Assembly (NCBI GenBank): GCA_910583615.1
Contig: CAJTXP010000013.1
Location: forward strand, 1 to 64,000
Source of the DNA: an uncultured Lachnospiraceae bacterium
Lineage (GTDB): Bacteria > Bacillota > Clostridia > Lachnospirales > Lachnospiraceae
Length of the DNA: 64,000 nucleotides
Direction: 5' to 3'
The translations under genes were made by a program, and so were the position numbers. The notes below the pieces were generated by a model that was not told the DNA's origin, ran no database searches, and saw only the letters and a list, made by a program, of their open reading frames with translations. Below, in pieces: positions 47,716 through 56,857 of this stretch; position 1 is the stretch's first letter; each line of letters begins with the position of its first letter.

Positions 47716-48744
47716 ATGACAGGAAAGGGTAAGACGATCAAAGACATTGCTGAGATGGCTGGCGTATCTAAAGCGACGGTATCGCGGGTGATGAATAACA
47801 GCGGATATGTGGCGGCGGAGACAAGAACAAAGATTGAGAATCTTATGAAGGAATACGATTATATGCCCTCTGCACTTGCCGTGAACCTTTCCAGACAGGA
47901 GACGAGTACCATCGGGGTTGTGGTACCCGAGATTGGAAACACGTTTTACGCAGATATACTCCATGGTGTGACACAGGTGGCGGACGAACTGGATCTGTCG
48001 CTGGTCCTTTTCGATACGCAGGACAGCCTGGAGCGGGAGAGAAGAGCTTTTCGGGTACTCCAGCAGCAGAAAGTACGGGGGATTATCCTTGGCCCGTCGA
48101 TCAACTATCCGGAGACCAGGGAAGGAAGAGCCCTTCTTGAGACATTGAAACGGTTATCGGTTCCCATTGTGATCGTTGACCGTGATTTTGAAAACATGCC
48201 GTGGGATGCGGTTTTGTATGAAAATTATCAGAGTTCCTATCAGGCGGCGCTGGAGCTGTATAAAGCAGGAAATCAGAGAATGGCGGTTATCACCGGAGAT
48301 ATGACATTGAAGATCGGGCGGGAGCGGCTGGAAGGTTTCCTGAAAGGAGTGGAGGACTGCGGGCTTAAGGTTCAGCCGGAAGATATTTATTACGGGAATT
48401 TCACGATGAATCGGTCCTATGAACTTTCCATGGAACTGTTATCCCAGTCAGAGTTGCCAGATGCGGTCTATACAAGCAACAACGACACGTCTCTTGGATT
48501 TCTGAAAGCGGTCAATGAAAAGGGCATCCGAATCGGCAGGGATATTGCGGTCATGGGAAATGACCGGATCGCCACGCTGGATATCCTGGGGATCGCATTC
48601 AGCTGCGTGTATCGTGATACGTATGAGATGGGACGTATGGCAATCCGGCTTCTGCAGGAACGGATTGATCATCCGCAGAAATCAAGAAGTATTTACATGA
48701 TTCCTTATGCGGTGAAATTGAAAGGTTCTGAGAGAAAGAAGTAA
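47716..48744 (+). CDS. LacI-family transcriptional repressor
   Basis: A 342-residue repressor with the N-terminal helix-turn-helix (TIKDIAEMAGVSKATVSRVM, then hinge MPSALAVNLSRQ) and a sugar-binding periplasmic-like domain (IGVVVPEIGNTFYADIL, VPIVIVDRD, DAVYTSNNDTSLGFLKA). Perfect operator palindromes lie in front of it and in the intergenic region behind it, so it most likely represses itself and the ABC-transporter operon from 48996. The inducing sugar is unknown. Confidence 0.95.
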   Translation: MTGKGKTIKDIAEMAGVSKATVSRVMNNSGYVAAETRTKIENLMKEYDYMPSALAVNLSRQETSTIGVVVPEIGNTFYADILHGVTQVADELDLSLVLFDTQDSLERERRAFRVLQQQKVRGIILGPSINYPETREGRALLETLKRLSVPIVIVDRDFENMPWDAVLYENYQSSYQAALELYKAGNQRMAVITGDMTLKIGRERLEGFLKGVEDCGLKVQPEDIYYGNFTMNRSYELSMELLSQSELPDAVYTSNNDTSLGFLKAVNEKGIRIGRDIAVMGNDRIATLDILGIAFSCVYRDTYEMGRMAIRLLQERIDHPQKSRSIYMIPYAVKLKGSERKK

Positions 48745-48764
48745 ACAGCTTCTTTTTACCGGTA

Positions 48765-48852
48765 ATGTAACCGGTTACATAAAAAAGTGGAAAATTATGG
48801 GAAATGAATATAGTTTAATATAATAATATTGGTTATGTAACCGGTTACATAA
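48765..48852 (+). promoter_or_regulatory. Paired LacI operators flanking the transporter operon promoter
   Basis: Two perfect 16-bp palindromes ATGTAACCGGTTACAT lie at 48765-48780 and 48835-48850, with centres 70 bp apart, close to seven helical turns. A TATAAT (48819-48824) lies between them; its -35 is weak. The spacing suits DNA looping by a LacI tetramer or co-bound dimers. A further TTACCGGTAA palindrome lies at 48757-48766. Confidence 0.75.
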
Positions 48853-48995
48853 TAAAGCGTAAAAATTTGATTTTTGAAAGAAACCGGATTGAGAAAAGGG
48901 GAGGTGAAAAAAGAGACGTACGGCGGCCGGTTATCTATAAAGTAACTATAAGAATGCACCGGAAAAAGGTGCGGCAGACAATGGAGGTAAAAGAC

Positions 48996-49376
48996 ATGTT
49001 TGTGAAGGGACTGTCCCATATCGGAATCCCTACCAGGAATCTGGAGGAATCCCTGGAGTTTTATAAGGGCCTTGGATTTGAAGTGTCTGGTATGGGAAAC
49101 GAGGGAAAGAAGGATGCGGTTGCATTCGTAGAACAGCAGGGCGTGGTAATCGAACTGTATCTCTCCGATGAAAAACAGGACGTCACGGGAGTGGTCGATC
49201 ACGTTGCGCTTGACGTGGACGACATCGAAGGAGCTTACCTTTGGGCCAGGGAGAAAGGCTATAAAATCATTACGCCGGGAATCGTATGCGTTCCGGATTT
49301 CCTGGGAAAAGGAACCAGTTATTTTATGATTGAAGGATGCAATCACGAGAGGATTGAATTCAATAAAATGTCTTAA
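48996..49376 (+). CDS. VOC-superfamily (glyoxalase-like) metalloprotein 2
   Basis: A 126-residue VOC-fold protein: SHIGIPTRNLEESLEFYKGL in the first module and VVDHVALDVDDIEGAYLWAR in the second. Metal ligands appear as His in LSHIGIP, Glu in VVIELYL, His in VVDHVA and Glu in HERIEFN. GGAGG eight bases ahead of 48996 selects the start. It is the first gene of the LacI-controlled operon, 19 bp before the binding protein, so it probably acts on the imported sugar. It parallels the VOC protein at 41573. Confidence 0.85.
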   Translation: MFVKGLSHIGIPTRNLEESLEFYKGLGFEVSGMGNEGKKDAVAFVEQQGVVIELYLSDEKQDVTGVVDHVALDVDDIEGAYLWAREKGYKIITPGIVCVPDFLGKGTSYFMIEGCNHERIEFNKMS

Positions 49377-49395
49377 AAAGAAAAGGAGATTCAAA

Positions 49396-50547
49396 ATGAA
49401 AAAGAGATTAGTAAGTATTATGTTGACAGCGGCGATCTGCGTGAGCAGTCTTGCAGGGTGCGGTTCCAAACCGCAGGAAACGACAGCCCCGGCTCCGGAT
49501 GCGGCAACAGAGGCTCCGGCGGCGGAGACGGGCGGCGATGACGCAGAAGCTCCGGCGGCATCCGGAGATAAACTGACGGTAGCAGTCAGCATCCGTTCCA
49601 TGTCCAGCGAGTATCATATGCAGTATGTGGCGGGCGCGCAGGCGTTCATAGATTCGCTTCCGGAAGGAACGGCAGAGCTTCAGGTGCTTCCGTGCGAGTC
49701 CAACGATGACAAGCAGATCAATGATATCAAGGCGCTGATTGCCAGCAAGGGTGACAATATGATTCTGTTCGTGGACCCGAACAATGCGCCGAACATCACT
49801 TCCATTGCAGAACTCTGTGAAGAGGCAGGCGTTTACTGGGTAAGCGCATGGAACACTCCCGAGGGAATCAATCCCATGAGTTATAAATACTGGGTCGCTC
49901 ATCAGGCATGCGACGGCGTGCAGCAGGGCTATGATCTGGCAGTGAACATCTTCGACCGGTTCGAAGAACCTGGTAAAGGAAAGATCCTCGTTCTGGAGGG
50001 CATGCTGGCAAATACGGCGAACGTAGAGCGAATGGAAGGCCTTAATAAAGCGCTGGAAGAGTATCCGGACATTGAAGTGCTGGATGATCAGGCAGGCGAC
50101 TGGGATACGAAGAAGGCGCTGTCCATAACCGAGACATGGCTGGCAAAATATGATGACATTGACGGAATCTGGTGCGCAAGCGATGATATGGCGCTGGGTG
50201 TTGTGCAGGCGCTGAAGGCAAAAGGTCTGGATAAGCAGGTGCTGGTAACCGGCAATGACGGAACTACCGACGCGGTAAATGCGGTAGAGAGCGGAGAGAT
50301 TACCGTAACAATCGCAAACAACGGATGGCTTCAGGGCGGATACGGCGTTGCTTATGCATATGCGGCAAAGACCGGCAAGCTTGATCCTTCTTCCATGAAA
50401 CCGGAAGAGAGAATGTTCTATACCAACGGTATCGTAATCACAGGAGACAATGTTGCTGATTATAAGAAAGAGTATGTTGACTCTACGCCGGTGTATGACT
50501 ATGAGGATCTGTCCTTCCCGGTAGCGCGTCCGATGGATGTGAAATAA
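49396..50547 (+). CDS. Sugar ABC transporter substrate-binding lipoprotein 1 (RbsB-like)
   Basis: A 383-residue periplasmic-binding-type lipoprotein (lipobox SLAGCGS) with a Pro/Ala/Thr linker and a type I sugar-binding domain (VSIRSMSSEYHMQYVAGAQA, DNMILFVDPNN, DGIWCASDDMALGVVQALKA, VLVTGNDGT). The ligand is likely a monosaccharide. AAAAGGAG precedes the ATG at 49396. A hairpin lies between it and the permease, favouring excess binding protein. Its ABC partners are the next three genes. Confidence 0.94.
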   Translation: MKKRLVSIMLTAAICVSSLAGCGSKPQETTAPAPDAATEAPAAETGGDDAEAPAASGDKLTVAVSIRSMSSEYHMQYVAGAQAFIDSLPEGTAELQVLPCESNDDKQINDIKALIASKGDNMILFVDPNNAPNITSIAELCEEAGVYWVSAWNTPEGINPMSYKYWVAHQACDGVQQGYDLAVNIFDRFEEPGKGKILVLEGMLANTANVERMEGLNKALEEYPDIEVLDDQAGDWDTKKALSITETWLAKYDDIDGIWCASDDMALGVVQALKAKGLDKQVLVTGNDGTTDAVNAVESGEITVTIANNGWLQGGYGVAYAYAAKTGKLDPSSMKPEERMFYTNGIVITGDNVADYKKEYVDSTPVYDYEDLSFPVARPMDVK

Positions 50548-50564
50548 ATAACAATACTTGAAAA

Positions 50565-50598
50565 TACTGCCGCAGGAGTGACTGCTTTTGCGGCAGTA
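50565..50598 (+). terminator. Hairpin between binding-protein and permease genes
   Basis: TACTGCCGCA and TGCGGCAGTA form a perfect 10-bp stem with a 14-base loop. There is no T-run after it, so it more likely protects the upstream mRNA or partially attenuates. Confidence 0.5.
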
Positions 50599-50627
50599 CC
50601 TGAATAAAGCTTTTGAAAGGAGAATCT

Positions 50628-51641
50628 ATGGGGCAGATGGAAAACACGTCTCAGATCGCAAAAGAATTTGCGGAAGAGATGGAGAAAAAGAATCGAAAAG
50701 AAAAGATCACTAACTGGATGCCGGTGGGGATTCTGGTCTTCTTGATCGTGATGCTCTCGGTTGTGGCGGATGGATTTCTGACCATGTATAATTTTCGTTC
50801 GATTTTAAGCCAGTTATCTATTCTTCTGGTAATGTCCATGGGACTTACCTTTGTTATCCTGATTGGCGGGACCGATCTGTCGGGAGAGGGACTGGGCGGA
50901 TTTGTGGGAGCGATCGTATCCCTTATGGTTTTGAATACGAAGACCAGTCTGGATCTGGGGGTTCTGGCTATCCTGATTGCTGTAGCGGCAGGTGTTGCAG
51001 TCGGGATTATATCCGGCCTGATTCATGTGAAGGGAATGCTGCCTTCTTTTATGGTAACCTACGCGATCTCCAGCGTTATGGCGGGTTTTGCGGTTTTAAG
51101 TTACAAAGGGACTCCGGCCATGATTCAGGACGAGTTCTTTACGGCGCTTTCGCAGGGAAGCCTGCTGGGTATCCCGTATCTGACGCTGATCGCGCTGGTC
51201 ATCTTCCTGATCTCCTATTTCCTGTTGGAGCATACCCGGTTTGGAAGCTATGTGTACGCCATCGGAGATAATGAGGGAGTTGCAAGAAATACCGGTATCA
51301 ATATCGAAAAGGTCAAGATCAAGATCTTCGCATGGTCCGGCTTCTGCATCGGCGTAGCGGGCGTGATGGGAGCTATACGTGTAGGACGGGGCGATGTGTC
51401 CATCGGGACCGGAACCGTATTTCCTGCTATTACGGCAGTGGTTGTAGGCGGAACTTCTCTGTCCGGCGGAAAAGGAGGCGTGCTGAATTCACTGGTGGGA
51501 GCCTTCATCGTTACCGTTGTCAACAATGGACTGATTCTTCTGGGAGTAAGTACCTATGTCCAGAGTGCGGTGCAGGGACTGATCATCATTGCCGCGGTTG
51601 CGTTGTCTGTATCCAAAGGCAATAAAGAGATTGTGAAATAG
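50628..51641 (+). CDS. Sugar ABC transporter permease 1a (RbsC-like)
   Basis: A 337-residue inner-membrane permease of the ribose/xylose type (BPD_transp_2), with about eight to ten helices. Typical segments are LTFVILIGGTDLSGEGLGG and VVVGGTSLSGGKGGVLNSLVGA. The ATG at 50628 follows AAAGGAG by five bases. This transporter has two different permease genes (with 53201), so the channel is probably a heterodimer. Confidence 0.93.
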   Translation: MGQMENTSQIAKEFAEEMEKKNRKEKITNWMPVGILVFLIVMLSVVADGFLTMYNFRSILSQLSILLVMSMGLTFVILIGGTDLSGEGLGGFVGAIVSLMVLNTKTSLDLGVLAILIAVAAGVAVGIISGLIHVKGMLPSFMVTYAISSVMAGFAVLSYKGTPAMIQDEFFTALSQGSLLGIPYLTLIALVIFLISYFLLEHTRFGSYVYAIGDNEGVARNTGINIEKVKIKIFAWSGFCIGVAGVMGAIRVGRGDVSIGTGTVFPAITAVVVGGTSLSGGKGGVLNSLVGAFIVTVVNNGLILLGVSTYVQSAVQGLIIIAAVALSVSKGNKEIVK

Positions 51642-51650
51642 GAGGCGGAT

Positions 51651-53177
51651 ATGGGAAAAGAAGTATTGTTTTCTGCTCAGAATATTACAAAGCAGTATCC
51701 CGGCACGCTGGCGCTGAGCAATGTGAGCCTGGAGATCAAGCCGGGAAAGGTGGTAGGTCTGGTAGGAGAAAACGGAGCGGGGAAATCCACGCTTTTAAAA
51801 ATCATTATGGGAATCGAGCAGCCCACGGAGGGCGGGATGGAGATGCACGGAGAGACTTACCATCCCCAGTCGCCCATTGAAGCGAACAAGCAGGGGATCG
51901 GCATGGTATTTCAGGAGCAGTCTCTGATCCAGAATCTTACCGTAGGACAGAACATTTTCTTCGGACAGGAAGAGAATTATACTCATTTTGGAATTTTGAA
52001 CAAAAAGAAGATGTATGAAGATGCCAAAGAGGTTATGGACGCAGTAGAGCTCGAGCATATCCGCGCGGATAAAAAGGTCAGTACTCTGGATTTTGCCACC
52101 AGGCAGATGGTGGAGATCGCGAAGGTGTTCCATGTGGCAAAGCGGGAAGACGGGAAGGGATGTGTGATTCTTCTGGATGAGCCGACTTCCGTCCTGAATG
52201 AAGGAGAAGTGCAGAATCTGTTCAAAAATGTCCGTAAGATGACTGCGAAAGGAAATTCCGTCGTTTTCATCTCCCACCGTCTGGATGAGGTGCTGGAAAT
52301 CAGTGATTATATCTATGTATTCAAAGACGGAAAGAATGTATGCGAGCTCGACCGGAAAGACGCAGATGAGGATATCCTGTATGAAAAGATGGTAGGGAAG
52401 ACGGCTTCCGGAGAATATTATCAGATTCATCGTCAGACAAAGCCGCAGGCGGAGGTTTTAATGGAAGCAAAGGGCCTGGGCATGAGAGGTTATTTCCGGA
52501 ACATTAACTTTAGTTTACATAAGGGCGAGGTAGTGGGCATCTGCGGCGTGGTCGGTTCTGGAAAAGAGGAGCTGTGCGGTGTGATCTGCGGAGATGAGGA
52601 AGCCACATCGGGAAGCCTTTTTGTCAGAGGGAAGGAAGTGCATCTGAAGCATCCTTATCAGGCGCTGGCGCAGGGAATCCTTTCGATTCCGAAGGAGCGC
52701 AGAGAGGAGAGCGTGATCGAAGACAAGACGATTTATGAAAATATCAGCATGTCAAACTATAAGAAAGTATCTTCCAACGGTCTGATTTCATCGGAAAAGG
52801 AAAAACAGCAGGCAGAGGCGTATCTGAAGGAGCTGGCAATCAAGGCGCCTTCCATCAGTCAGCAGGTGGGATTCCTGTCCGGAGGGAATGCGCAGAAGGT
52901 GGTATTTGCAAGGATCCTTGCAAGCGATGCGGATATTCTGCTTCTGAACCATCCCACCAGGGGCGTGGATATCGGCGCCAAAGGGGAGATCTATTCCCTG
53001 ATTCGTGATATTACTGCTCAGGGAAAAGGTGTGATTGTGCTGGGCGATACGCTGGATGAGTGCATCGGCCTTTCCAACCGGCTGCTTGTCATGAAGGACG
53101 GGGAGATCACGAAAGAGCTGGACGCGTCCGCTGATCACAAGCCGGAGCAGGTTGATATCGTGAAATACATGATGTAA
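51651..53177 (+). CDS. Sugar ABC transporter ATP-binding protein 1 (RbsA-like)
   Basis: A 508-residue protein with two ATPase domains. Domain 1 has intact Walker A GENGAGKST and Walker B VILLDEPTS, but its signature is degenerate (LDFATRQMVEIAK). Domain 2 has a weak Walker A (VVGSGKEEL), an intact signature LSGGNAQK and an altered Walker B LLLNHPTRG, with Asn and His replacing the usual Asp and Glu. Only one composite site (domain 1 Walker with domain 2 signature) should hydrolyse ATP. It powers uptake with the permeases at 50628 and 53201. Confidence 0.93.
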   Translation: MGKEVLFSAQNITKQYPGTLALSNVSLEIKPGKVVGLVGENGAGKSTLLKIIMGIEQPTEGGMEMHGETYHPQSPIEANKQGIGMVFQEQSLIQNLTVGQNIFFGQEENYTHFGILNKKKMYEDAKEVMDAVELEHIRADKKVSTLDFATRQMVEIAKVFHVAKREDGKGCVILLDEPTSVLNEGEVQNLFKNVRKMTAKGNSVVFISHRLDEVLEISDYIYVFKDGKNVCELDRKDADEDILYEKMVGKTASGEYYQIHRQTKPQAEVLMEAKGLGMRGYFRNINFSLHKGEVVGICGVVGSGKEELCGVICGDEEATSGSLFVRGKEVHLKHPYQALAQGILSIPKERREESVIEDKTIYENISMSNYKKVSSNGLISSEKEKQQAEAYLKELAIKAPSISQQVGFLSGGNAQKVVFARILASDADILLLNHPTRGVDIGAKGEIYSLIRDITAQGKGVIVLGDTLDECIGLSNRLLVMKDGEITKELDASADHKPEQVDIVKYMM

Positions 53178-53200
53178 CAAAGAAGAGTCAGGGGGAAAAA

Positions 53201-54166
53201 ATGAGTCAGATAAAGTCTAATATTTTAAAAAAGGAAAATTTCAATAAGATATTCAGCGTTGCATCGCTGATCATATTGATTATATTTTTCACCATTATGA
53301 ACAGCAGCTTCATTGGCGTATATAACATTAAAAATATCCTGACAGACATGTCGCCGCTTCTGCTCATGGCATGCGGAGTATCCTTTGTCCTGTTTCTTGG
53401 ATCCATTGATCTTTCCATGGGGTCTATTGCCTCCTGCGCGGCGGTTATGCTCACGTTCCTTCTGGAGAGGATGGGACCTCTGGCCTATGTGGTCGTGATC
53501 CTCTATGGACTGGCAGCCGGATTTTTGAACGGGATTCTTCATACGAAGTTGAAGGTACCTTCCTTTATTGCGACTTTGAGTACGCAGAGTATCTGGCAGA
53601 GCGCTGCCTATCTGATCTCCGGAGGCATGCCCATGGTCATGATTCCGGCAGTCTGGCCCTATGTGGACTGGGCTAAGATCAGCATCGGCTTCCTTCCGCT
53701 TCTGTTCCTGGTGGCGGCAGCGGTTCTTGCGGTCTGTTATGTCATTCAGAAAAAAATGGTGGTCGGCAGAACCATGCTGGCGCTTGGAACCAATGAGCGG
53801 GCGTCAAGATTGATTGGACTGGAAGTAGTGAAGGCAAAAGTGGTGGCATTTACCATCTCCGGGCTTCTGGCGGCCGTCGGCGGCATCTTCTTCGCAGTAA
53901 AATTAAAAAGCGGCATTCCGACGGTAGGCGAACAGTATAACCTGATGGCAATTGCATCTGCAGTTCTGGGCGGCGTCATGCTGACCGGCGGAAAAGGAAA
54001 CGTGCTTCTGACCGTGCTTGGTGTCGGACTGATCACCGTCATCCAGAATGGTATGAATGTCATCGCGGTAGACGGCTTCTGGCAGAAGATCGTATTCGGG
54101 CTTCTGGTAATTATTGCCATCTTTATGAACACGGACAAGAGCCGCAGAAATCTGGTTGTAAAATAA
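53201..54166 (+). CDS. Sugar ABC transporter permease 1b (RbsC-like)
   Basis: A 321-residue membrane permease of the same family as 50628, with the segments GVSFVLFLGSIDLSMGSIAS and LGGVMLTGGKGNVLLTVLGV. Charged ends and about eight to ten helices are visible. The ribosome site is GGGGG before the ATG at 53201. It completes importer 1. Confidence 0.92.
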   Translation: MSQIKSNILKKENFNKIFSVASLIILIIFFTIMNSSFIGVYNIKNILTDMSPLLLMACGVSFVLFLGSIDLSMGSIASCAAVMLTFLLERMGPLAYVVVILYGLAAGFLNGILHTKLKVPSFIATLSTQSIWQSAAYLISGGMPMVMIPAVWPYVDWAKISIGFLPLLFLVAAAVLAVCYVIQKKMVVGRTMLALGTNERASRLIGLEVVKAKVVAFTISGLLAAVGGIFFAVKLKSGIPTVGEQYNLMAIASAVLGGVMLTGGKGNVLLTVLGVGLITVIQNGMNVIAVDGFWQKIVFGLLVIIAIFMNTDKSRRNLVVK

Positions 54167-54238
54167 AAAAGCATGCTCCTGCCGGTGTGCAGCGAAAAAC
54201 GCCGGCAAAAATAAAATTCAGAATCAGGAGAAACAGTT

Positions 54239-55225
54239 ATGATTTATAAAAAAGTAGCAAAAATAGAGGATCAAATATCAGCCATTGGAGTCGGCTGCTG
54301 GAACATGGGAGGAGACTGGGATTCTTCCGAAGAAAAAACGTCGATCAAAGTCATCCATGACGCCATCGATCTGGGAGTCAATTTCTTCGATGTGGCGCCG
54401 GTGTACGGCTGGGGCGTATCAGAGACGGTCCTTGGAAAGGCGCTGAAGGAAGGCGGGCTTCGGAATAAAGTGCTTATCGCCTCCAAAGGAGGGCTTCTGT
54501 GGGACGAGAAGCACCAGACCCGGAACAATCTGTCCAAGGACAGTCTGTTAAAGGAGATCGACGACACGCTCACCCGTCTGCAGACGGACCATGTGGACAT
54601 CTACCAGATGCACTGGCCGGACCCGGACGTGCCGCTGGAGGAGACCGCGGAGGCGCTGAACATGATGAAGAAGGCGGGCAAGATCCGCTATGTGGGACTG
54701 AGCAATTTCTCCCAGGCGGATGTGGAGAAGATGATGGAATACATCTCCGTGGATTGCCAGCAGGGGCTTTACAATATGCTGGAGCGCAATCCGGGAAGCT
54801 ATCACGGGATCCCGCTGGAGTACCGTACCGAGAAAGAGGTCTTCCCGAATGTGAAGAAATACGGGCAGGCGTTCCTTCCCTACAGCCCGCTGTTCCAGGG
54901 GCTTCTGGCAGGCCGGTTCCTGGACGGCCTTACCATCTCCGCAAGGGATATCCGCAACGAGAATCCCAAGCTCACCGGAGAGGCGTTCAAGGTGTATCAG
55001 GACGGCGCCAGGAAGTTGAAGGCGTTTGCGGACGAGATCGGAAGGCCCATGAACGAGATGGCGCTGAACTGGCTGCGCCAGAAGGAGGAGGTCACCTCCA
55101 TCATCGGCGGCGCGTCTTCCATGGAACAGCTGGAGAAAAACCTCCGCTGCACGGAGTGGGATCTGACGCCGGAAGAGCTGGGAGAGATCGAGAAGATCCT
55201 GGCGCCTTTTGAAGACATGGAATAG
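54239..55225 (+). CDS. Aldo/keto reductase
   Basis: A 328-residue NADPH-dependent reductase with a TIM barrel. The catalytic tetrad is seen as Asp and Tyr in FFDVAPVYGWG, Lys in IASKGG and His in YQMHWPDPDVP. LRQKEEVTSIIGGASSMEQL binds the cofactor tail. It probably interconverts an aldose or ketose with a polyol in the LacI-controlled pathway. An AGGAGAAA site precedes the ATG. Confidence 0.92.
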   Translation: MIYKKVAKIEDQISAIGVGCWNMGGDWDSSEEKTSIKVIHDAIDLGVNFFDVAPVYGWGVSETVLGKALKEGGLRNKVLIASKGGLLWDEKHQTRNNLSKDSLLKEIDDTLTRLQTDHVDIYQMHWPDPDVPLEETAEALNMMKKAGKIRYVGLSNFSQADVEKMMEYISVDCQQGLYNMLERNPGSYHGIPLEYRTEKEVFPNVKKYGQAFLPYSPLFQGLLAGRFLDGLTISARDIRNENPKLTGEAFKVYQDGARKLKAFADEIGRPMNEMALNWLRQKEEVTSIIGGASSMEQLEKNLRCTEWDLTPEELGEIEKILAPFEDME

Positions 55226-55302
55226 ACGGCGGCCCGCGGGCTGCGGACAGGGCGCTGTCCCTGCGGCTGCGGAACCCCGGGAAGGGTAAGAGGACAAAGA
55301 GA

Positions 55303-56823
55303 ATGGGAACATATTTGATTGCGCATGACCTTGGCACCTCCGGAGACAAGGCGACGCTGTTTACGACGGACGGGGAATTGGTCAGGAGCATCACCTATAC
55401 ATATCCGACGAATTTTTTCAACAGCACCTGGGCGGAACAGAATCCGGAGGACTGGTGGCGCGCCGTCTGTGAGAACAACAAGGCGCTTCTGGCGGATGTG
55501 GATAAAAAGCAGGTGGCAGGCATGGCGTTCAGCGGCCAGATGATGGGCTGCGTGGTGGTGGACAGAGACGGACGCGCCCTCCGGCCGGCGATCATCTGGG
55601 CGGACCAGAGAAGCCAGGAGCAGGAGAAGGCGATCCGTGAGCAGGTGAGCGAACAGGAGTTCTACCGGATCACGGGGCATAAGATCAGCGCTTCCTACAG
55701 CGTGGAAAAGCTCATGTGGATCCGGGATCATGAGCCGGAGATTTATAAAAATACATACAAGATGCTTCAGCCGAAGGACTATGTGATCCGCAGGCTCACC
55801 GGAGCGTTTGTCACGGATTACACGGACGCGTCCGGGACCAACTGCCTGGATCTGAACCGCCTTGCCTGGTCCGGAAGGCTTCTGGAACTGACGGGAATCG
55901 ATCAGGAGAAGCTGCCGGACGTCTATCCGTCCACCCACGTGGCGGGAGAGCTGACCGGGTCCGTGGCGGAGGAATGCGGGCTGGCGGCCGGGACCCCTAT
56001 CGTCATCGGCGGCGGCGACGGCGTGTGCGCGGCTGTGGGAGCCGGAAGCGTGCGGGAGGGCGATACCTTCAACTATCTGGGGTCCTCCTCCTGGGTGGCG
56101 CTGACCAGTAAGGAGCCCATCTATGATCCGGAGCTTCGGACGTACAACTGGGCGCATATGGTGCCGGGCCTGTATTCCCCCAACGGGACCATGCAGGCGG
56201 CGGGCAATTCCTACCAGTTTATCAAGAAGGTGCTGTGCAAAGATCTGGAAACAGAGGCAAAAGAGCGGGGAGTCAGCCCGTATGAGCTGATGAACCAGGA
56301 GATCGCGGCATCCCCCGCGGGTGCCAACGGCCTTCTGTATCTTCCCTATATTCTGGGAGAGAGGAGCCCCCGCTGGAACCCCAACGCAAGAGGGGCCTTT
56401 GTGGGACTGAAGATGGAACACACAAGGGGCGACATGCTCCGGGCCACCGTGGAAGGCATCCTCATGAACCTCTGCATCATTCTGGACGTGTTCCGCGCGC
56501 ACATGGACATTCAGGAGCTGAACGTCATCGGCGGGCTGGCCAAAGGAGATCCCATCCGGCATGCGCTGGCGGATATCTACGGGGTGAAGGCCCGGAGACT
56601 GAACTGGCTGGACGAAGCCACTTCCATGGGCGCGGCGGTGTGCGCGGGCGTGGGTACCGGAGCGTTGGAGGATTTCACGGCCATCGACCGGTTCATCAAG
56701 GTGGACGACGTGATTGAGCCGGATCTGGAGAACCACAGGCGTTACGGAACATTAAAGGCGTGCTTTGAAGAGTGCTACACGGCGCTTTTGAAGACATATG
56801 ACGATCTGGCAGCATGGAAATGA
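55303..56823 (+). CDS. FGGY-family carbohydrate kinase (xylulokinase-like)
   Basis: A 506-residue kinase of the FGGY family. The N-terminal ATP loop LIAHDLGTSGDKATLF, substrate-side AFSGQMMGCVVVD and IIWADQRSQ, TDASGTNCLDL, and the C-terminal IGGLAKGDPIRHALADIYG are characteristic of the XylB group. The sugar is likely a ketose; with a 3-epimerase next door a psicose/tagatose-type ketose or its epimer is possible. No strong ribosome site is visible. Confidence 0.9.
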   Translation: MGTYLIAHDLGTSGDKATLFTTDGELVRSITYTYPTNFFNSTWAEQNPEDWWRAVCENNKALLADVDKKQVAGMAFSGQMMGCVVVDRDGRALRPAIIWADQRSQEQEKAIREQVSEQEFYRITGHKISASYSVEKLMWIRDHEPEIYKNTYKMLQPKDYVIRRLTGAFVTDYTDASGTNCLDLNRLAWSGRLLELTGIDQEKLPDVYPSTHVAGELTGSVAEECGLAAGTPIVIGGGDGVCAAVGAGSVREGDTFNYLGSSSWVALTSKEPIYDPELRTYNWAHMVPGLYSPNGTMQAAGNSYQFIKKVLCKDLETEAKERGVSPYELMNQEIAASPAGANGLLYLPYILGERSPRWNPNARGAFVGLKMEHTRGDMLRATVEGILMNLCIILDVFRAHMDIQELNVIGGLAKGDPIRHALADIYGVKARRLNWLDEATSMGAAVCAGVGTGALEDFTAIDRFIKVDDVIEPDLENHRRYGTLKACFEECYTALLKTYDDLAAWK

Positions 56824-56857
56824 TGCCGGTGAACGATCCAAACAGGAGGTGGACCAC

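Noticed and set aside
54997..56736. A 579-codon minus-strand frame opposite the FGGY kinase
   Set aside because: It mirrors a clear kinase gene and contains no recognisable motif.
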